In this document: piece after piece, positions 18,813 to 26,636 of the stretch
How positions within the stretch are numbered: the stretch's first letter is position 1
How the letters are laid out: the number at the start of each line of letters is the position of its first letter
Assembly: GCF_037478305.1 (NCBI RefSeq)
Contig: NZ_JBBGAZ010000011.1
Location: 40,160 to 104,159 of the forward strand
Length of the DNA: 64,000 nt
Direction of reading: 5' to 3'
Source of the DNA: Cognatishimia coralii
Lineage (GTDB): Bacteria > Pseudomonadota > Alphaproteobacteria > Rhodobacterales > Rhodobacteraceae
Made by a program: the position numbers and the translations under genes
The notes under the pieces: model-generated
Seen by the model: only the letters and a program-made list of their open reading frames with translations
Told to the model about the DNA's origin: nothing
Database searches by the model: none

Positions 18813-20011
18813 GCCAGGGCCTCGGGTGGGGCAAGTTTGGCGTCGACCTCTGCGATTTGGTCGACCGTCAGCACAGTTTCCAAGGCGCGCATGCCGTCAT
18901 AGAGCGCCGCCGCGCCCTCCATCGCCTGATCAGCACGCACAATCTCCCAACGCTTTTCGTCAAGCAGCGCCTTCGCGGCGCGGGCACGGCCTGCTTCGGT
19001 GGCGACACCGTCAGCGGACACAAGACCTGCGCGTTGCAATATCCGAGACGTGTAACGTTCGTAGATGGGTTGCCCCTGCGCCAGCGCCAAAAGCCCTTGG
19101 CGCAGATGCACCCGCGCCTGAAAGCGACGGTGGCGCAATACGGCGGCGAGCACCCCCCGGTTGGGCGCAAGTAGCAACGAGACGACGAAACCCGCGAAAC
19201 TGACCAAGACGATGATCGGCCCCGTCGGCATCGAAGGAACGACGGCGGACCATGCCGCCCCGAGATAGGCCGCAAGCCCCCCAGCAGCGCCGGAAATAAC
19301 CACCATCGTGTCGGTGCGGTCAGTCCAAAACCGCGCGGTCACCGGCGGAATAATCAGCATTGCAACGATCAGGATCAGACCGACGATTTTTAACCCGATC
19401 ACGGTCACGGCCATGGCCAAACCCATGATGGCAAGGTCGATCTGGGCCACATTGCGCCCCGTTGCAGCGGCGTATTCGGGATCAAACGCCACCAGAGTCA
19501 TTGGCCGCCGTAACGCTACAACCAAGGCCAAAGTCACCGCGCCTCCGAGGGCGATCACCATGGCTTCGTTCCACAGCATGCCGGCGGTCGAGCCCAACAA
19601 GAAGCCTTCGAGCCCGGCCTGACGGCCAGAGGACATGGTCTGAATAACCGTCAGCAAGACGATCCCAAAGCCGAAAAACACTGAAAGCACCGCGCCGATG
19701 GCCGCGTCTTCTGCCAAACGGGTGCGACGCGTCAGCCAGTTCACACAAAGCAGCCCGATCCCGGCTGAAACAGCGGATCCAAGAAGCAAGCCGATCAGAT
19801 TTCGGCCGTCCCCTCCAAGGGCGACCATAAGCATGAAGGCCAAGCCGACTCCGGGCAGGGTCGCATGGCTGATTGCATCGCTGACCAATGCGCGTTTGCG
19901 CAGAAACAGGAATGTCCCTGTGACCCCAGCCGCCACGCCCAAACAGGCCGCGCCAAGCATGACAAGCGTGGCGTTATAGCCCAGCTGTAGCGTCACCGCC
20001 TGCCAGAACAT
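18809..20011 (-). CDS. sitC: Metal ABC transporter permease with C-terminal DtxR-like domain (SitC-like)
   Basis: A 400-residue protein. Residues 1-285 are an ABC-3 permease with about eight membrane segments and the coupling motif RKRALVSDAISHATLPG. The final 115 residues are soluble and resemble the winged-helix and dimer part of DtxR/MntR repressors: a helix pair followed by ILQRAGLVSADG, then TEAGRARAAKALLDEKRWE, where DtxR proteins have LTpeG..A..HRLWE. The tail could be a cytosolic metal or DNA sensor, or only a structural extension. The gene starts exactly at the stop of the ATPase gene and overlaps the next permease by four bases. Confidence 0.85.
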   Translation of the reverse strand: MFWQAVTLQLGYNATLVMLGAACLGVAAGVTGTFLFLRKRALVSDAISHATLPGVGLAFMLMVALGGDGRNLIGLLLGSAVSAGIGLLCVNWLTRRTRLAEDAAIGAVLSVFFGFGIVLLTVIQTMSSGRQAGLEGFLLGSTAGMLWNEAMVIALGGAVTLALVVALRRPMTLVAFDPEYAAATGRNVAQIDLAIMGLAMAVTVIGLKIVGLILIVAMLIIPPVTARFWTDRTDTMVVISGAAGGLAAYLGAAWSAVVPSMPTGPIIVLVSFAGFVVSLLLAPNRGVLAAVLRHRRFQARVHLRQGLLALAQGQPIYERYTSRILQRAGLVSADGVATEAGRARAAKALLDEKRWEIVRADQAMEGAAALYDGMRALETVLTVDQIAEVDAKLAPPEALA

Positions 20012-20814
20012 CAGCCCGCGGCCAGTTCCAGCTGGTCGATCTGCGCCATCGCAAGACGGCCGCCATAGGTTTTATTAAGATTTTCCGCGGTGAAGGTGGT
20101 CTCGACCGGGCCTTCTGCCACTTTGCGTGTGTTGATCAGGAAAATGTCGTCAAAATATTCCGTCACAGTCGCCAGATCGTGGTGCACGGCGACCACGGTT
20201 TTGCCCTCTTCACGCAGGGATTTCAGTACGGCGATGATGGCGCGTTCTGTGGCGGCGTCTACACCGGCAAAGGGCTCGTCCAGCATATAGAGATCAGCAT
20301 TCTGCGACAAAGCGCGCGCCAGAAACACCCGCTGTTGCTGGCCTCCGGAGAGCTGGCCAATCTGGCGATCGGCGAAATCTTGCATGCCAACACGGTCCAG
20401 ACAGGCCAAAGCCCTTTCCCGATGATGGGCACGGACACGCCCCAAAAGGCCAAGCTCGCGCTGCAAGCCCATCAGCACCACGTCAATCACACGGGTCGGG
20501 AAATCCCAATCCACAGAGGCGCGCTGAGGCACATAGGCAATCCGGTGACGCTGGGATTTCAGCGATTTCCCATGCACCAAAGCCTGCCCCGCCAAAGGCG
20601 AAATGATGCCAAGGGCCGCCTTAAGCAATGTGGATTTGCCGGCCCCATTGGGACCGACAATGGCCGTCATACGACCTTTGCTCAGAGTCATGTCGACCGA
20701 AAAGACAGCTGGCTTTTCGCCATAGGACACGGTCAAACCCCGCACAGCCAATGGGCTGATGGTTGGATCTTCTGCCTGAGACCGCCCGTCCAAAGAAGCC
20801 AGCGTCATTGCCAT
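20011..20814 (-). CDS. sitB: Metal ABC transporter ATP-binding protein (SitB-like)
   Basis: A 267-residue ABC ATPase. Walker A is GPNGAGKST, the signature is LSGGQQQR and Walker B is LYMLDEPFAGVD, followed by the switch histidine in VAVHHDL. It lies three bases after the binding-protein gene and its stop overlaps the permease start, so all four genes look like one transcript. It energises import across the inner membrane. The closest families are the Mn/Zn/Fe importers (SitB, MntB, ZnuC), which this subunit alone cannot tell apart. Confidence 0.9.
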   Translation of the reverse strand: MAMTLASLDGRSQAEDPTISPLAVRGLTVSYGEKPAVFSVDMTLSKGRMTAIVGPNGAGKSTLLKAALGIISPLAGQALVHGKSLKSQRHRIAYVPQRASVDWDFPTRVIDVVLMGLQRELGLLGRVRAHHRERALACLDRVGMQDFADRQIGQLSGGQQQRVFLARALSQNADLYMLDEPFAGVDAATERAIIAVLKSLREEGKTVVAVHHDLATVTEYFDDIFLINTRKVAEGPVETTFTAENLNKTYGGRLAMAQIDQLELAAG

Positions 20815-20817
20815 CGT

Positions 20818-21771
20818 TTAAGACCCCGCACTCAACTTGTTGTTCATGCCACGCAAAGGTGCATTACCGCCAAGCGCGTTGGTGATCACCGTCGCGTTGT
20901 GATCGATCATTCCAATGTAGGTACCCTCATAGGTGCCATCCTCACCCATAGCATCCGAGAAAAGCTCGCCGCCGATAGAGACCTTGTGCCCCTTGGCCGC
21001 AGCACCTTCAATGACGGCACGCATGGAACGATCCGACACAGAGGTCTCGACAAAGACCGCGCGGATGTCGCGGGTTACCAGAAGGTCAACCAATTCAGAG
21101 ATGCGGTTCAAACCGGCCTCGGACTCGGTCGAAATGCCCTGGATACCAAGGACTTCGAACCCGTAGGCCTCACCAAAGTAGCCGAAAGCGTCATGGGCAG
21201 ACAAAAGGACGCGCGACTGTTCCGGCACGGATGCCAAAGCCGATTTCGCATAGCCCGAGAGACGATCAATCTCTGCGAGGTGCTCTTGCGCATTGGCTGC
21301 AAAAACATCCGCGCTTTCAGGTTGCGTTGCCGTCAAAGCGCTTTGCACTTGCTCTACAATCAGTGCCCAGATGTCCGGGTTCATCCAGACATGCGGGTCA
21401 AACTTGTCGTCATAGTCATCATGGCCGCGCAGCAGGGATGTATCCAGTCCAGCGGCGACCTCAACAACGTTACGTTTCGCGGAAAGATCGGTGAAGAAAT
21501 CTTCCATCTGCGCTTCAAGATAGAGACCGTGCCAAAGCACCAGATCCGCGCGAGTCATTGCAACGATATCGGTGCGGGTCTGGCGATAGGCATGCGGGTC
21601 CACGCCCGGCCCCATCAGGCCCTTGACCTCGACAAGATCGCCCCCGACTTGACGTGCCGCATCAGCGATCATGCCAGTGGTCGCAACCACATTCAAACGA
21701 TCCATCGCAAAGGATGGAGCAGCCAAAATGGCCATTACAAAAGACAAGAGAACACGACGATAGAATCGCAT
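20818..21771 (-). CDS. sitA: Periplasmic Mn/Fe-binding protein of ABC importer (SitA-like)
   Basis: A cluster A-I metal-binding protein, 317 residues from the start at 21771, which has AAGGAAA ten bases upstream and a clean signal peptide ending APSFA. An open extension to 21846 runs into the operators and is unlikely. The ligand set reads His in VDPHAY, His in FDPHVW, Glu in STESEAG and Asp in LFSDAMG. His-His-Glu-Asp is the Mn/Fe pattern of PsaA, MntC and SitA, and the His-rich loop of zinc proteins such as ZnuA is missing. The promoter carries three Fur-type palindromes. Confidence 0.9.
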   Translation of the reverse strand: MRFYRRVLLSFVMAILAAPSFAMDRLNVVATTGMIADAARQVGGDLVEVKGLMGPGVDPHAYRQTRTDIVAMTRADLVLWHGLYLEAQMEDFFTDLSAKRNVVEVAAGLDTSLLRGHDDYDDKFDPHVWMNPDIWALIVEQVQSALTATQPESADVFAANAQEHLAEIDRLSGYAKSALASVPEQSRVLLSAHDAFGYFGEAYGFEVLGIQGISTESEAGLNRISELVDLLVTRDIRAVFVETSVSDRSMRAVIEGAAAKGHKVSIGGELFSDAMGEDGTYEGTYIGMIDHNATVITNALGGNAPLRGMNNKLSAGS

Positions 21772-21795
21772 TGGGTTTCCTTCGATTTCAAATTG

Positions 21796-21824
21796 AATAT
21801 GAGAACCATTCTCAACTCTGTCAA
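21796..21824 (-). promoter_or_regulatory. Probable sitABCD promoter
   Basis: On the minus strand TTGACA (21824-21819), a 17-base spacer and CATATT (21801-21796) form a sigma-70-type promoter 25 bases before the sitA ATG. A Fur-type palindrome fills the spacer, so bound repressor would block polymerase. Confidence 0.6.
21800..21814. promoter_or_regulatory. Fur/Mur-type operator 1
   Basis: TGAGAACCATTCTCA, a 7-1-7 palindrome with one mismatch, close to the Fur-family form TGATAATNATTATCA. It lies between the -35 and -10 boxes of sitA. Confidence 0.65.
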
Positions 21825-21830
21825 TGTTAT

Positions 21831-21845
21831 TGAGAATTATTCGCA
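21831..21845. promoter_or_regulatory. Fur/Mur-type operator 2
   Basis: TGAGAATTATTCGCA, a second copy with one arm altered, starting exactly 31 bases from operator 1. Confidence 0.6.
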
Positions 21846-21861
21846 ATTAAGTCAAGCAACT

Positions 21862-21876
21862 TGAGAACCATTCTCA
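21862..21876. promoter_or_regulatory. Fur/Mur-type operator 3
   Basis: TGAGAACCATTCTCA, identical to operator 1 and starting exactly 31 bases from operator 2. It could also affect the divergent deoC gene. Confidence 0.65.
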
Positions 21877-21984
21877 AATAAATTTTGACTTTTTGGTCAA
21901 ATTAGAAGCTGTACCAAGCGTCACACCGCTTGAACTCTTAAAACACGCATGAGACGGTAGTTCGGAATTTGCGAAGGACGAGTC

Positions 21985-22977
21985 ATGGAAACTACGACCA
22001 TCGAGGCAGCGACGCATCAACTGCCTCAGGCGATCGAGCCGCGCAATCCGGGCATGGATCTGGATTTGGATTGGGTGCGCGCCGTACAGGTAAATACCTC
22101 GGCCGTAGAACGGCGCGCGGCGACTTTGCCGGGACGGCGCTCGGTTAAGAAAGACTATCAGGCGGCTTGGCTGTGTCGCGCGATTTCCTTGATCGACCTA
22201 ACCACCCTGTCTGGTGACGATACCGAAGGCCGGGTCAAACGCCTTTGCGCCAAAGCCAAACAACCGGTGAACCCTGCCCTTTTGGCCGATCTCGACCTTC
22301 CCGACCTCACAACCGGCGCGATTTGTGTTTACCACGACATGATCGAAACCGCGGTTCAAGCTCTGGAAGGCACCGGCATACCTGTGGCTGCTGTATCGAC
22401 CGGCTTTCCTGCGGGCTTATCGCCGTTCCACCTGCGAGTCGAAGAAATCCGCCAATCCGTGGCCGCTGGGGCCTCCGAAATCGACATCGTTATTACTCGC
22501 CGTCATGTACTGCAAGGCAATTGGCAGGCACTTTATGATGAAATGAAAGCTTTCCGCGAAGCCTGCGGCGACGCTCATGTCAAAGCCATCCTCGCAACTG
22601 GAGAACTGGGCACCCTTCGCAACGTCGCCCGCGCCTCGTTGGTGTGCATGATGGCGGGCGCTGATTTCATCAAGACCTCGACCGGCAAAGAGAGCGTCAA
22701 CGCCACCCTACCCGTCTCGCTGACCATGATCCGCGCGATCCGCGATTACTATGACCGCACCGGTTATCGCGTGGGGTACAAACCCGCGGGCGGGATTTCC
22801 AAGGCCAAAGATGCGCTGGTCTATCTGGCCCTGATGAAAGACGAACTTGGCGATCGCTGGTTGCAGCCTGATCTGTTCCGTTTTGGAGCCTCGTCGCTGC
22901 TGGGTGATATCGAACGTCAACTCGAACATCACCTGACAGGCCGCTATTCCGCGGGGTACCGCCATGCCATGGGGTAA
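21985..22977 (+). CDS. deoC: Deoxyribose-phosphate aldolase
   Basis: DeoC splits 2-deoxyribose-5-phosphate into glyceraldehyde-3-phosphate and acetaldehyde, linking deoxynucleoside salvage to central metabolism. The 330-residue protein has the Schiff-base lysine in DFIKTSTGKE, the second active-site lysine in YKPAGGIS and the acidic residue in EIDIVI. It is longer than the about 250-residue E. coli enzyme because of an N-terminal extension of roughly 60 residues, as in the animal and many alphaproteobacterial forms. Its 3' end overlaps the next gene by 14 bases, and an aldehyde dehydrogenase that could take the acetaldehyde follows. Confidence 0.95.
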   Translation: METTTIEAATHQLPQAIEPRNPGMDLDLDWVRAVQVNTSAVERRAATLPGRRSVKKDYQAAWLCRAISLIDLTTLSGDDTEGRVKRLCAKAKQPVNPALLADLDLPDLTTGAICVYHDMIETAVQALEGTGIPVAAVSTGFPAGLSPFHLRVEEIRQSVAAGASEIDIVITRRHVLQGNWQALYDEMKAFREACGDAHVKAILATGELGTLRNVARASLVCMMAGADFIKTSTGKESVNATLPVSLTMIRAIRDYYDRTGYRVGYKPAGGISKAKDALVYLALMKDELGDRWLQPDLFRFGASSLLGDIERQLEHHLTGRYSAGYRHAMG

Positions 22978-23767
22978 ACGCATCGCATGGGTGCTGTCCC
23001 TTGCTCTGGCCACGACGCTTGTCACAACGGATGCAGACGCCCGACGTCTGTCCGGCGAGCGGTCGCTTAGCAAAACTAAATGGGGTTATCAGATCGTGAA
23101 ATCCCCGGTGCGCGCAGGTAAGCGCGCGCAGCGTTTCGAAGTGCGCCCCGGCGATTGCGCCAGCGAAGGCAGCTGGAGCGATTGCAAAAACGACAGAGAG
23201 CGCAGCGAAATTCGCCTGAAGCAGGTCTGGCGCTATGGGTCAACGCAATGGATCGGCTTTTCGGTCTACGTGCCACAGGATTTCAAAACGAGCAGTAAGG
23301 TCAACACGACGGTCGGTCAGATCCACCAACGTGGTGGGCCCTCGGGAACGGCAGGGGGGCTTCCGTCGTTCCCTCCGCTGATGCAGCTCGAAATGCGGGG
23401 CAATTCCTATGTCGCGGGCGTTCACATCCTGACGGGCAGCGCTGACAATGTGCGCGACAACGTCAAGAAATTCACGCTGGCGAACATAAACACGATGCGC
23501 GGGAAGTGGACGGATGTGATGATCCATCTGGATACGGACAACGACCGCGAAGTTCTGGAAGTCTATGTGAACGGAACCCGCAAGGCGGCGATCAAAGACT
23601 TCATCAATTTTGTACCCCGAGAGTTCTACTTCAAATATGGGATCTACCGGTCTTTCGTAAGCCGTCATAGCGGACCGATGCCGACACAGGTCCTATATAT
23701 CGACGAGGTGAAACTCGGGAAAAGTGCAGACAAAGTACGCGTCAACGACGCCCGGCCAATGGATTGA
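22964..23767 (+). CDS. Secreted polysaccharide lyase, heparin-lyase-I-like fold
   Basis: A 267-residue protein with a signal peptide (WVLSLALATTLVTTDADA). The mature part is rich in beta strands and shows pieces typical of the PF14099-type polysaccharide lyases: RSEIRLKQVW, WIGFSVYVPQDF, GQIHQRGG and FYFKYGIYRSFV. These jelly-roll enzymes cleave uronic-acid polymers by beta-elimination. The substrate cannot be told; a marine glucuronan- or alginate-like polymer is only a guess. It is translationally coupled to deoC (14-base overlap) and ends three bases before the ALDH gene, so an extracellular enzyme sits inside an intracellular aldehyde operon. Confidence 0.72.
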   Translation: MPWGKRIAWVLSLALATTLVTTDADARRLSGERSLSKTKWGYQIVKSPVRAGKRAQRFEVRPGDCASEGSWSDCKNDRERSEIRLKQVWRYGSTQWIGFSVYVPQDFKTSSKVNTTVGQIHQRGGPSGTAGGLPSFPPLMQLEMRGNSYVAGVHILTGSADNVRDNVKKFTLANINTMRGKWTDVMIHLDTDNDREVLEVYVNGTRKAAIKDFINFVPREFYFKYGIYRSFVSRHSGPMPTQVLYIDEVKLGKSADKVRVNDARPMD

Positions 23768-23770
23768 GAC

Positions 23771-26125
23771 ATGACCGTAAAAGAGATTTTTGACACGATG
23801 GACTATGGCCCCGCCCCCGAAAGCGCTGGTGATGCGCTGGCCTGGCTTGTGGACCAAGGGGCCTCGTTCGGCCACTTCATCAACGGCGAATTCACCGCAC
23901 CGACGGCTGACTTTGAATCTAAGAACCCAGCCAATGGCGAAGTCCTCGCCCACCTCAGCCAAGCCACGCAAGCCGATGTAGACTCTGCTGTTATGGCGGC
24001 GCGTGCTGCCTTTCCGGATTGGTCCGGTATGTCGAGCCATCACCGCGCACGCTATCTCTATGCCATTGCGCGCCTCTTGCAGAAACACAGCCGCCTCTTT
24101 GCGGTTCTGGAAACGCTCGACAACGGCAAGCCAATCCGCGAGAGCCGCGACATCGACATCCCACTGGTGCAACGGCATTTCTACTACCACGCAGGCATGG
24201 CCCAACTGATGGCCAGCGAATTACCTGATCGCGAGGCGCTTGGCGTGTGTGGCCAGATCATCCCCTGGAACTTCCCGCTGTTAATGCTGGCCTGGAAAGT
24301 TGCGCCAGCGCTGGCGATGGGCAACACCGTGGTGTTGAAACCTGCCGAATATACGTCCCTGACGGCTATCCTCTTCGCAGACATCTGCCGCCAGGCGGGC
24401 CTGCCCAAAGGCGTCGTTAATATCGTCACCGGAGACGGTTCTGTTGGTGAAAAGATCGTCACCCATGAGGATATCGACAAAATCGCCTTCACCGGCTCCA
24501 CCTCTGTCGGCCGCAAAATCCGCGAAGCGACCGCAGGAAGCGGCAAGGCCCTAACGCTAGAGCTGGGCGGCAAATCCCCATATATCGTCTTTGACGACGC
24601 CGACATCGACAGCGCCATCGAAGGGCTGGTGGATGCGATCTGGTTCAACCAGGGCCAAGTCTGCTGCGCCGGATCGCGCCTTTTGGTGCAAGAAGGCATC
24701 GCAGATCGCTTCTACGCCAAGCTCAAGGCCCGCATGGCCAACCTGCGCATCGGAGACCCGCTGGACAAATGCATCGACGTCGGTGCCATCGTTGATCCAG
24801 TGCAGCTAGACACAATCACCTCCATGGTCGCCGCCAACACAGCGGGCGAAACCTATCACGCGCCGTGCGATGTGCCAGAAGACGGCTGTTTCTATCCGCC
24901 AACCCTGATCACCGGCCTCGCGCCCTCTGACCTATTGATGCAAGAGGAAATCTTCGGGCCCGTGCTCTGCTCAATGACCTTCCGCACACCTGCAGAGGCC
25001 GTCGAGATCGCGAATAACACACGCTATGGCCTCGCCGCGACGGTCTGGACCGAGAACGTGAACCTCGCCCTCGACATCGCCCCAAAACTGGCGGCCGGTG
25101 TGGTTTGGGTCAATGCGACCAATCTCTTTGATGCGGCGGCAGGCTTTGGCGGCATCCGCGAAAGCGGCTTTGGCCGCGAAGGCGGTTGGGAAGGGCTTAT
25201 GGCCTATACCAAGCCAAAAGCCGAAACCGAGGCTTTGGACAAAATCGAAGCCTTCCCGGGTGACACAAGCGAAATCGGGTCTATCGATCCCCTGGACCGC
25301 ACACCAAAGCTCTATATCGGTGGCAAGCAGGCACGTCCTGACGGTGGCTATTCGCAGAACATCTATGGACCGGATGGCCAGCTTTTGGGCCAATCCCCAA
25401 TCGCCAATCGCAAAGATGTGCGCAATGCTGTCGAGGCAGCAGCAGGCGCAAAAGCATGGTCTAAGACCACAGGCCATCTGCGCGCGCAAATCCTCTACTA
25501 CATCGCGGAAAACCTCGCTGCGCGATCTGAGGAATTTGCCGCGCGGATCGACAGCCTAACCGGCGGTAACTCCGGAGCCGTTGAAGTCGACGTCGCGATC
25601 TCGCGTCTCTTCACCTATGCCGCTTGGGCCGATAAGTTCGACGGCCAAGCCCATAATGTGCCAATCCGAGGCGTTGCCCTTGCCATGCGCGAACCCGTCG
25701 GCGTGATCGGAGCCATCTGCCCCGATGACACCCCGCTTCTGGGCCTTGTCTCGCTCATGGCACCGGCCATCGCGATGGGCAACAGGCTGGTTCTTGCGGC
25801 CTCAGAGGCCTTCCCCCTGGTCGCGCTGGACTTCTATCAGATCCTCGAGACATCTGACGTCCCTGCCGGAGTTGTAAACATTCTCACAGGGCCACATGCG
25901 GACCTCGCAGGCCCAATGGCGGATCATCTGAATTTGGATGCAATCTGGAGCTTCTCGTCTTCTGACTTGTCCGGATCCATCGAAGCCAAAAGTGCTGCCA
26001 ACCTGAAACGGACCTGGGTGAACAATGGCCAGGACCGCGACTGGCTGGGCGATGCGGGCGAAGGGCGCGAATTCCTAGAGGCCGCGACCGAGGTCAAAAA
26101 TATCTGGGTACCTTACGGCGAATAG
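23771..26125 (+). CDS. Two-domain aldehyde dehydrogenase, ALDH16 type
   Basis: A 784-residue protein made of two ALDH units. The first (about 1-480) is complete: LELGGKSPY with the general-base Glu and the nucleophile Cys298 in GQVCCAGSR. The second (about 510-784) repeats the N-terminal NAD-binding half (YIGGKQARPDGGY onward) but has no GQxCxAGxR active site. This matches ALDH16, known in bacteria as active enzymes with an inert C-terminal domain. After deoC it plausibly oxidises acetaldehyde to acetate. Residues 1-25 form an extra N-terminal piece. A repeat element and a terminator follow the stop. Confidence 0.88.
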   Translation: MTVKEIFDTMDYGPAPESAGDALAWLVDQGASFGHFINGEFTAPTADFESKNPANGEVLAHLSQATQADVDSAVMAARAAFPDWSGMSSHHRARYLYAIARLLQKHSRLFAVLETLDNGKPIRESRDIDIPLVQRHFYYHAGMAQLMASELPDREALGVCGQIIPWNFPLLMLAWKVAPALAMGNTVVLKPAEYTSLTAILFADICRQAGLPKGVVNIVTGDGSVGEKIVTHEDIDKIAFTGSTSVGRKIREATAGSGKALTLELGGKSPYIVFDDADIDSAIEGLVDAIWFNQGQVCCAGSRLLVQEGIADRFYAKLKARMANLRIGDPLDKCIDVGAIVDPVQLDTITSMVAANTAGETYHAPCDVPEDGCFYPPTLITGLAPSDLLMQEEIFGPVLCSMTFRTPAEAVEIANNTRYGLAATVWTENVNLALDIAPKLAAGVVWVNATNLFDAAAGFGGIRESGFGREGGWEGLMAYTKPKAETEALDKIEAFPGDTSEIGSIDPLDRTPKLYIGGKQARPDGGYSQNIYGPDGQLLGQSPIANRKDVRNAVEAAAGAKAWSKTTGHLRAQILYYIAENLAARSEEFAARIDSLTGGNSGAVEVDVAISRLFTYAAWADKFDGQAHNVPIRGVALAMREPVGVIGAICPDDTPLLGLVSLMAPAIAMGNRLVLAASEAFPLVALDFYQILETSDVPAGVVNILTGPHADLAGPMADHLNLDAIWSFSSSDLSGSIEAKSAANLKRTWVNNGQDRDWLGDAGEGREFLEAATEVKNIWVPYGE

Positions 26126-26133
26126 GCGCCCCG

Positions 26134-26155
26134 TTTCATCTTGCCCTAAATACTC
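26134..26155 (-). repeat. Dispersed intergenic repeat, short form
   Basis: CATCTTGCCCTAAATACTC, the core with two changes, eight bases after the ALDH16 stop and just before its terminator. Same orientation relative to the upstream stop as the copy after recF. Confidence 0.7.
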
Positions 26156-26160
26156 AAACA

Positions 26161-26184
26161 AACCCGGCCCAAGGCCGGGTTTTT
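26161..26184 (+). terminator. Rho-independent terminator after the ALDH16 gene
   Basis: ACCCGGCC, loop CAA, GGCCGGGT and five T residues. Its end touches the stop codon of the convergent marR-family gene. Confidence 0.85.
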
Positions 26185-26636
26185 CAATCGCGTGCCGCGT
26201 CCATATAGCCGCGCAGACGCTGTAAAAATGGCAGGGCGGCGGCGAATTCATCTGCTGGAAAATCACCCAAGAGCGTCTGAAACTCGGGCATGATCGCAGC
26301 GATTGCCTCGGCATGAAACCTGCGCCCCGCATCTGTCAGCATCACGCATTTAGACCGTGCGTCTTTTGGATTTGGCGCGAACTCAATAAGCCCTGCTTTC
26401 TTTAAGCCGGCTAACGTATGGGTCATCGTGGTTTTAGGCACCTGATGCGCCGTCGCAATCTGCAATGGCGTGCGCCCGTCACCCAAGCGCATCAAGTGAT
26501 TGATCACCCCGAAATGCGAAATCAAAAGACCACCCGGCAATTTGCTTTCCAGCTGCCGCGTGGCCAATTGATTGATGATCCCGACTTCGTTGAAAAAGCC
26601 GAAAACAAGTTTTCCGATTTCGTCAGCTTGCGACAA
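26184..26636 (-). CDS. MarR-family transcriptional regulator
   Basis: A 150-residue winged-helix repressor of the MarR type. The DNA-binding part reads PLQIATAHQVPKTTMTHTL for the recognition region, then GLIEFAPNPKDARSKCVMLT for the wing (D-x-R motif), and flanking helices should form the dimer. The start is uncertain. TTG at 26636 gives the usual length and a 14-base overlap with the nitroreductase-like gene; an ATG at 26684 would add 16 residues. The gene is last in a two-gene unit whose promoter carries a strong palindrome, so autoregulation together with the upstream gene is likely. Confidence 0.82.
   Translation of the reverse strand: MSQADEIGKLVFGFFNEVGIINQLATRQLESKLPGGLLISHFGVINHLMRLGDGRTPLQIATAHQVPKTTMTHTLAGLKKAGLIEFAPNPKDARSKCVMLTDAGRRFHAEAIAAIMPEFQTLLGDFPADEFAAALPFLQRLRGYMDAARD

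Noticed and set aside
20179..21864. 561-codon open frame on the plus strand opposite sitA and sitB
   Set aside because: Antisense shadow of strongly supported ABC transporter genes; composition is unlike a real protein and it runs through the operators.
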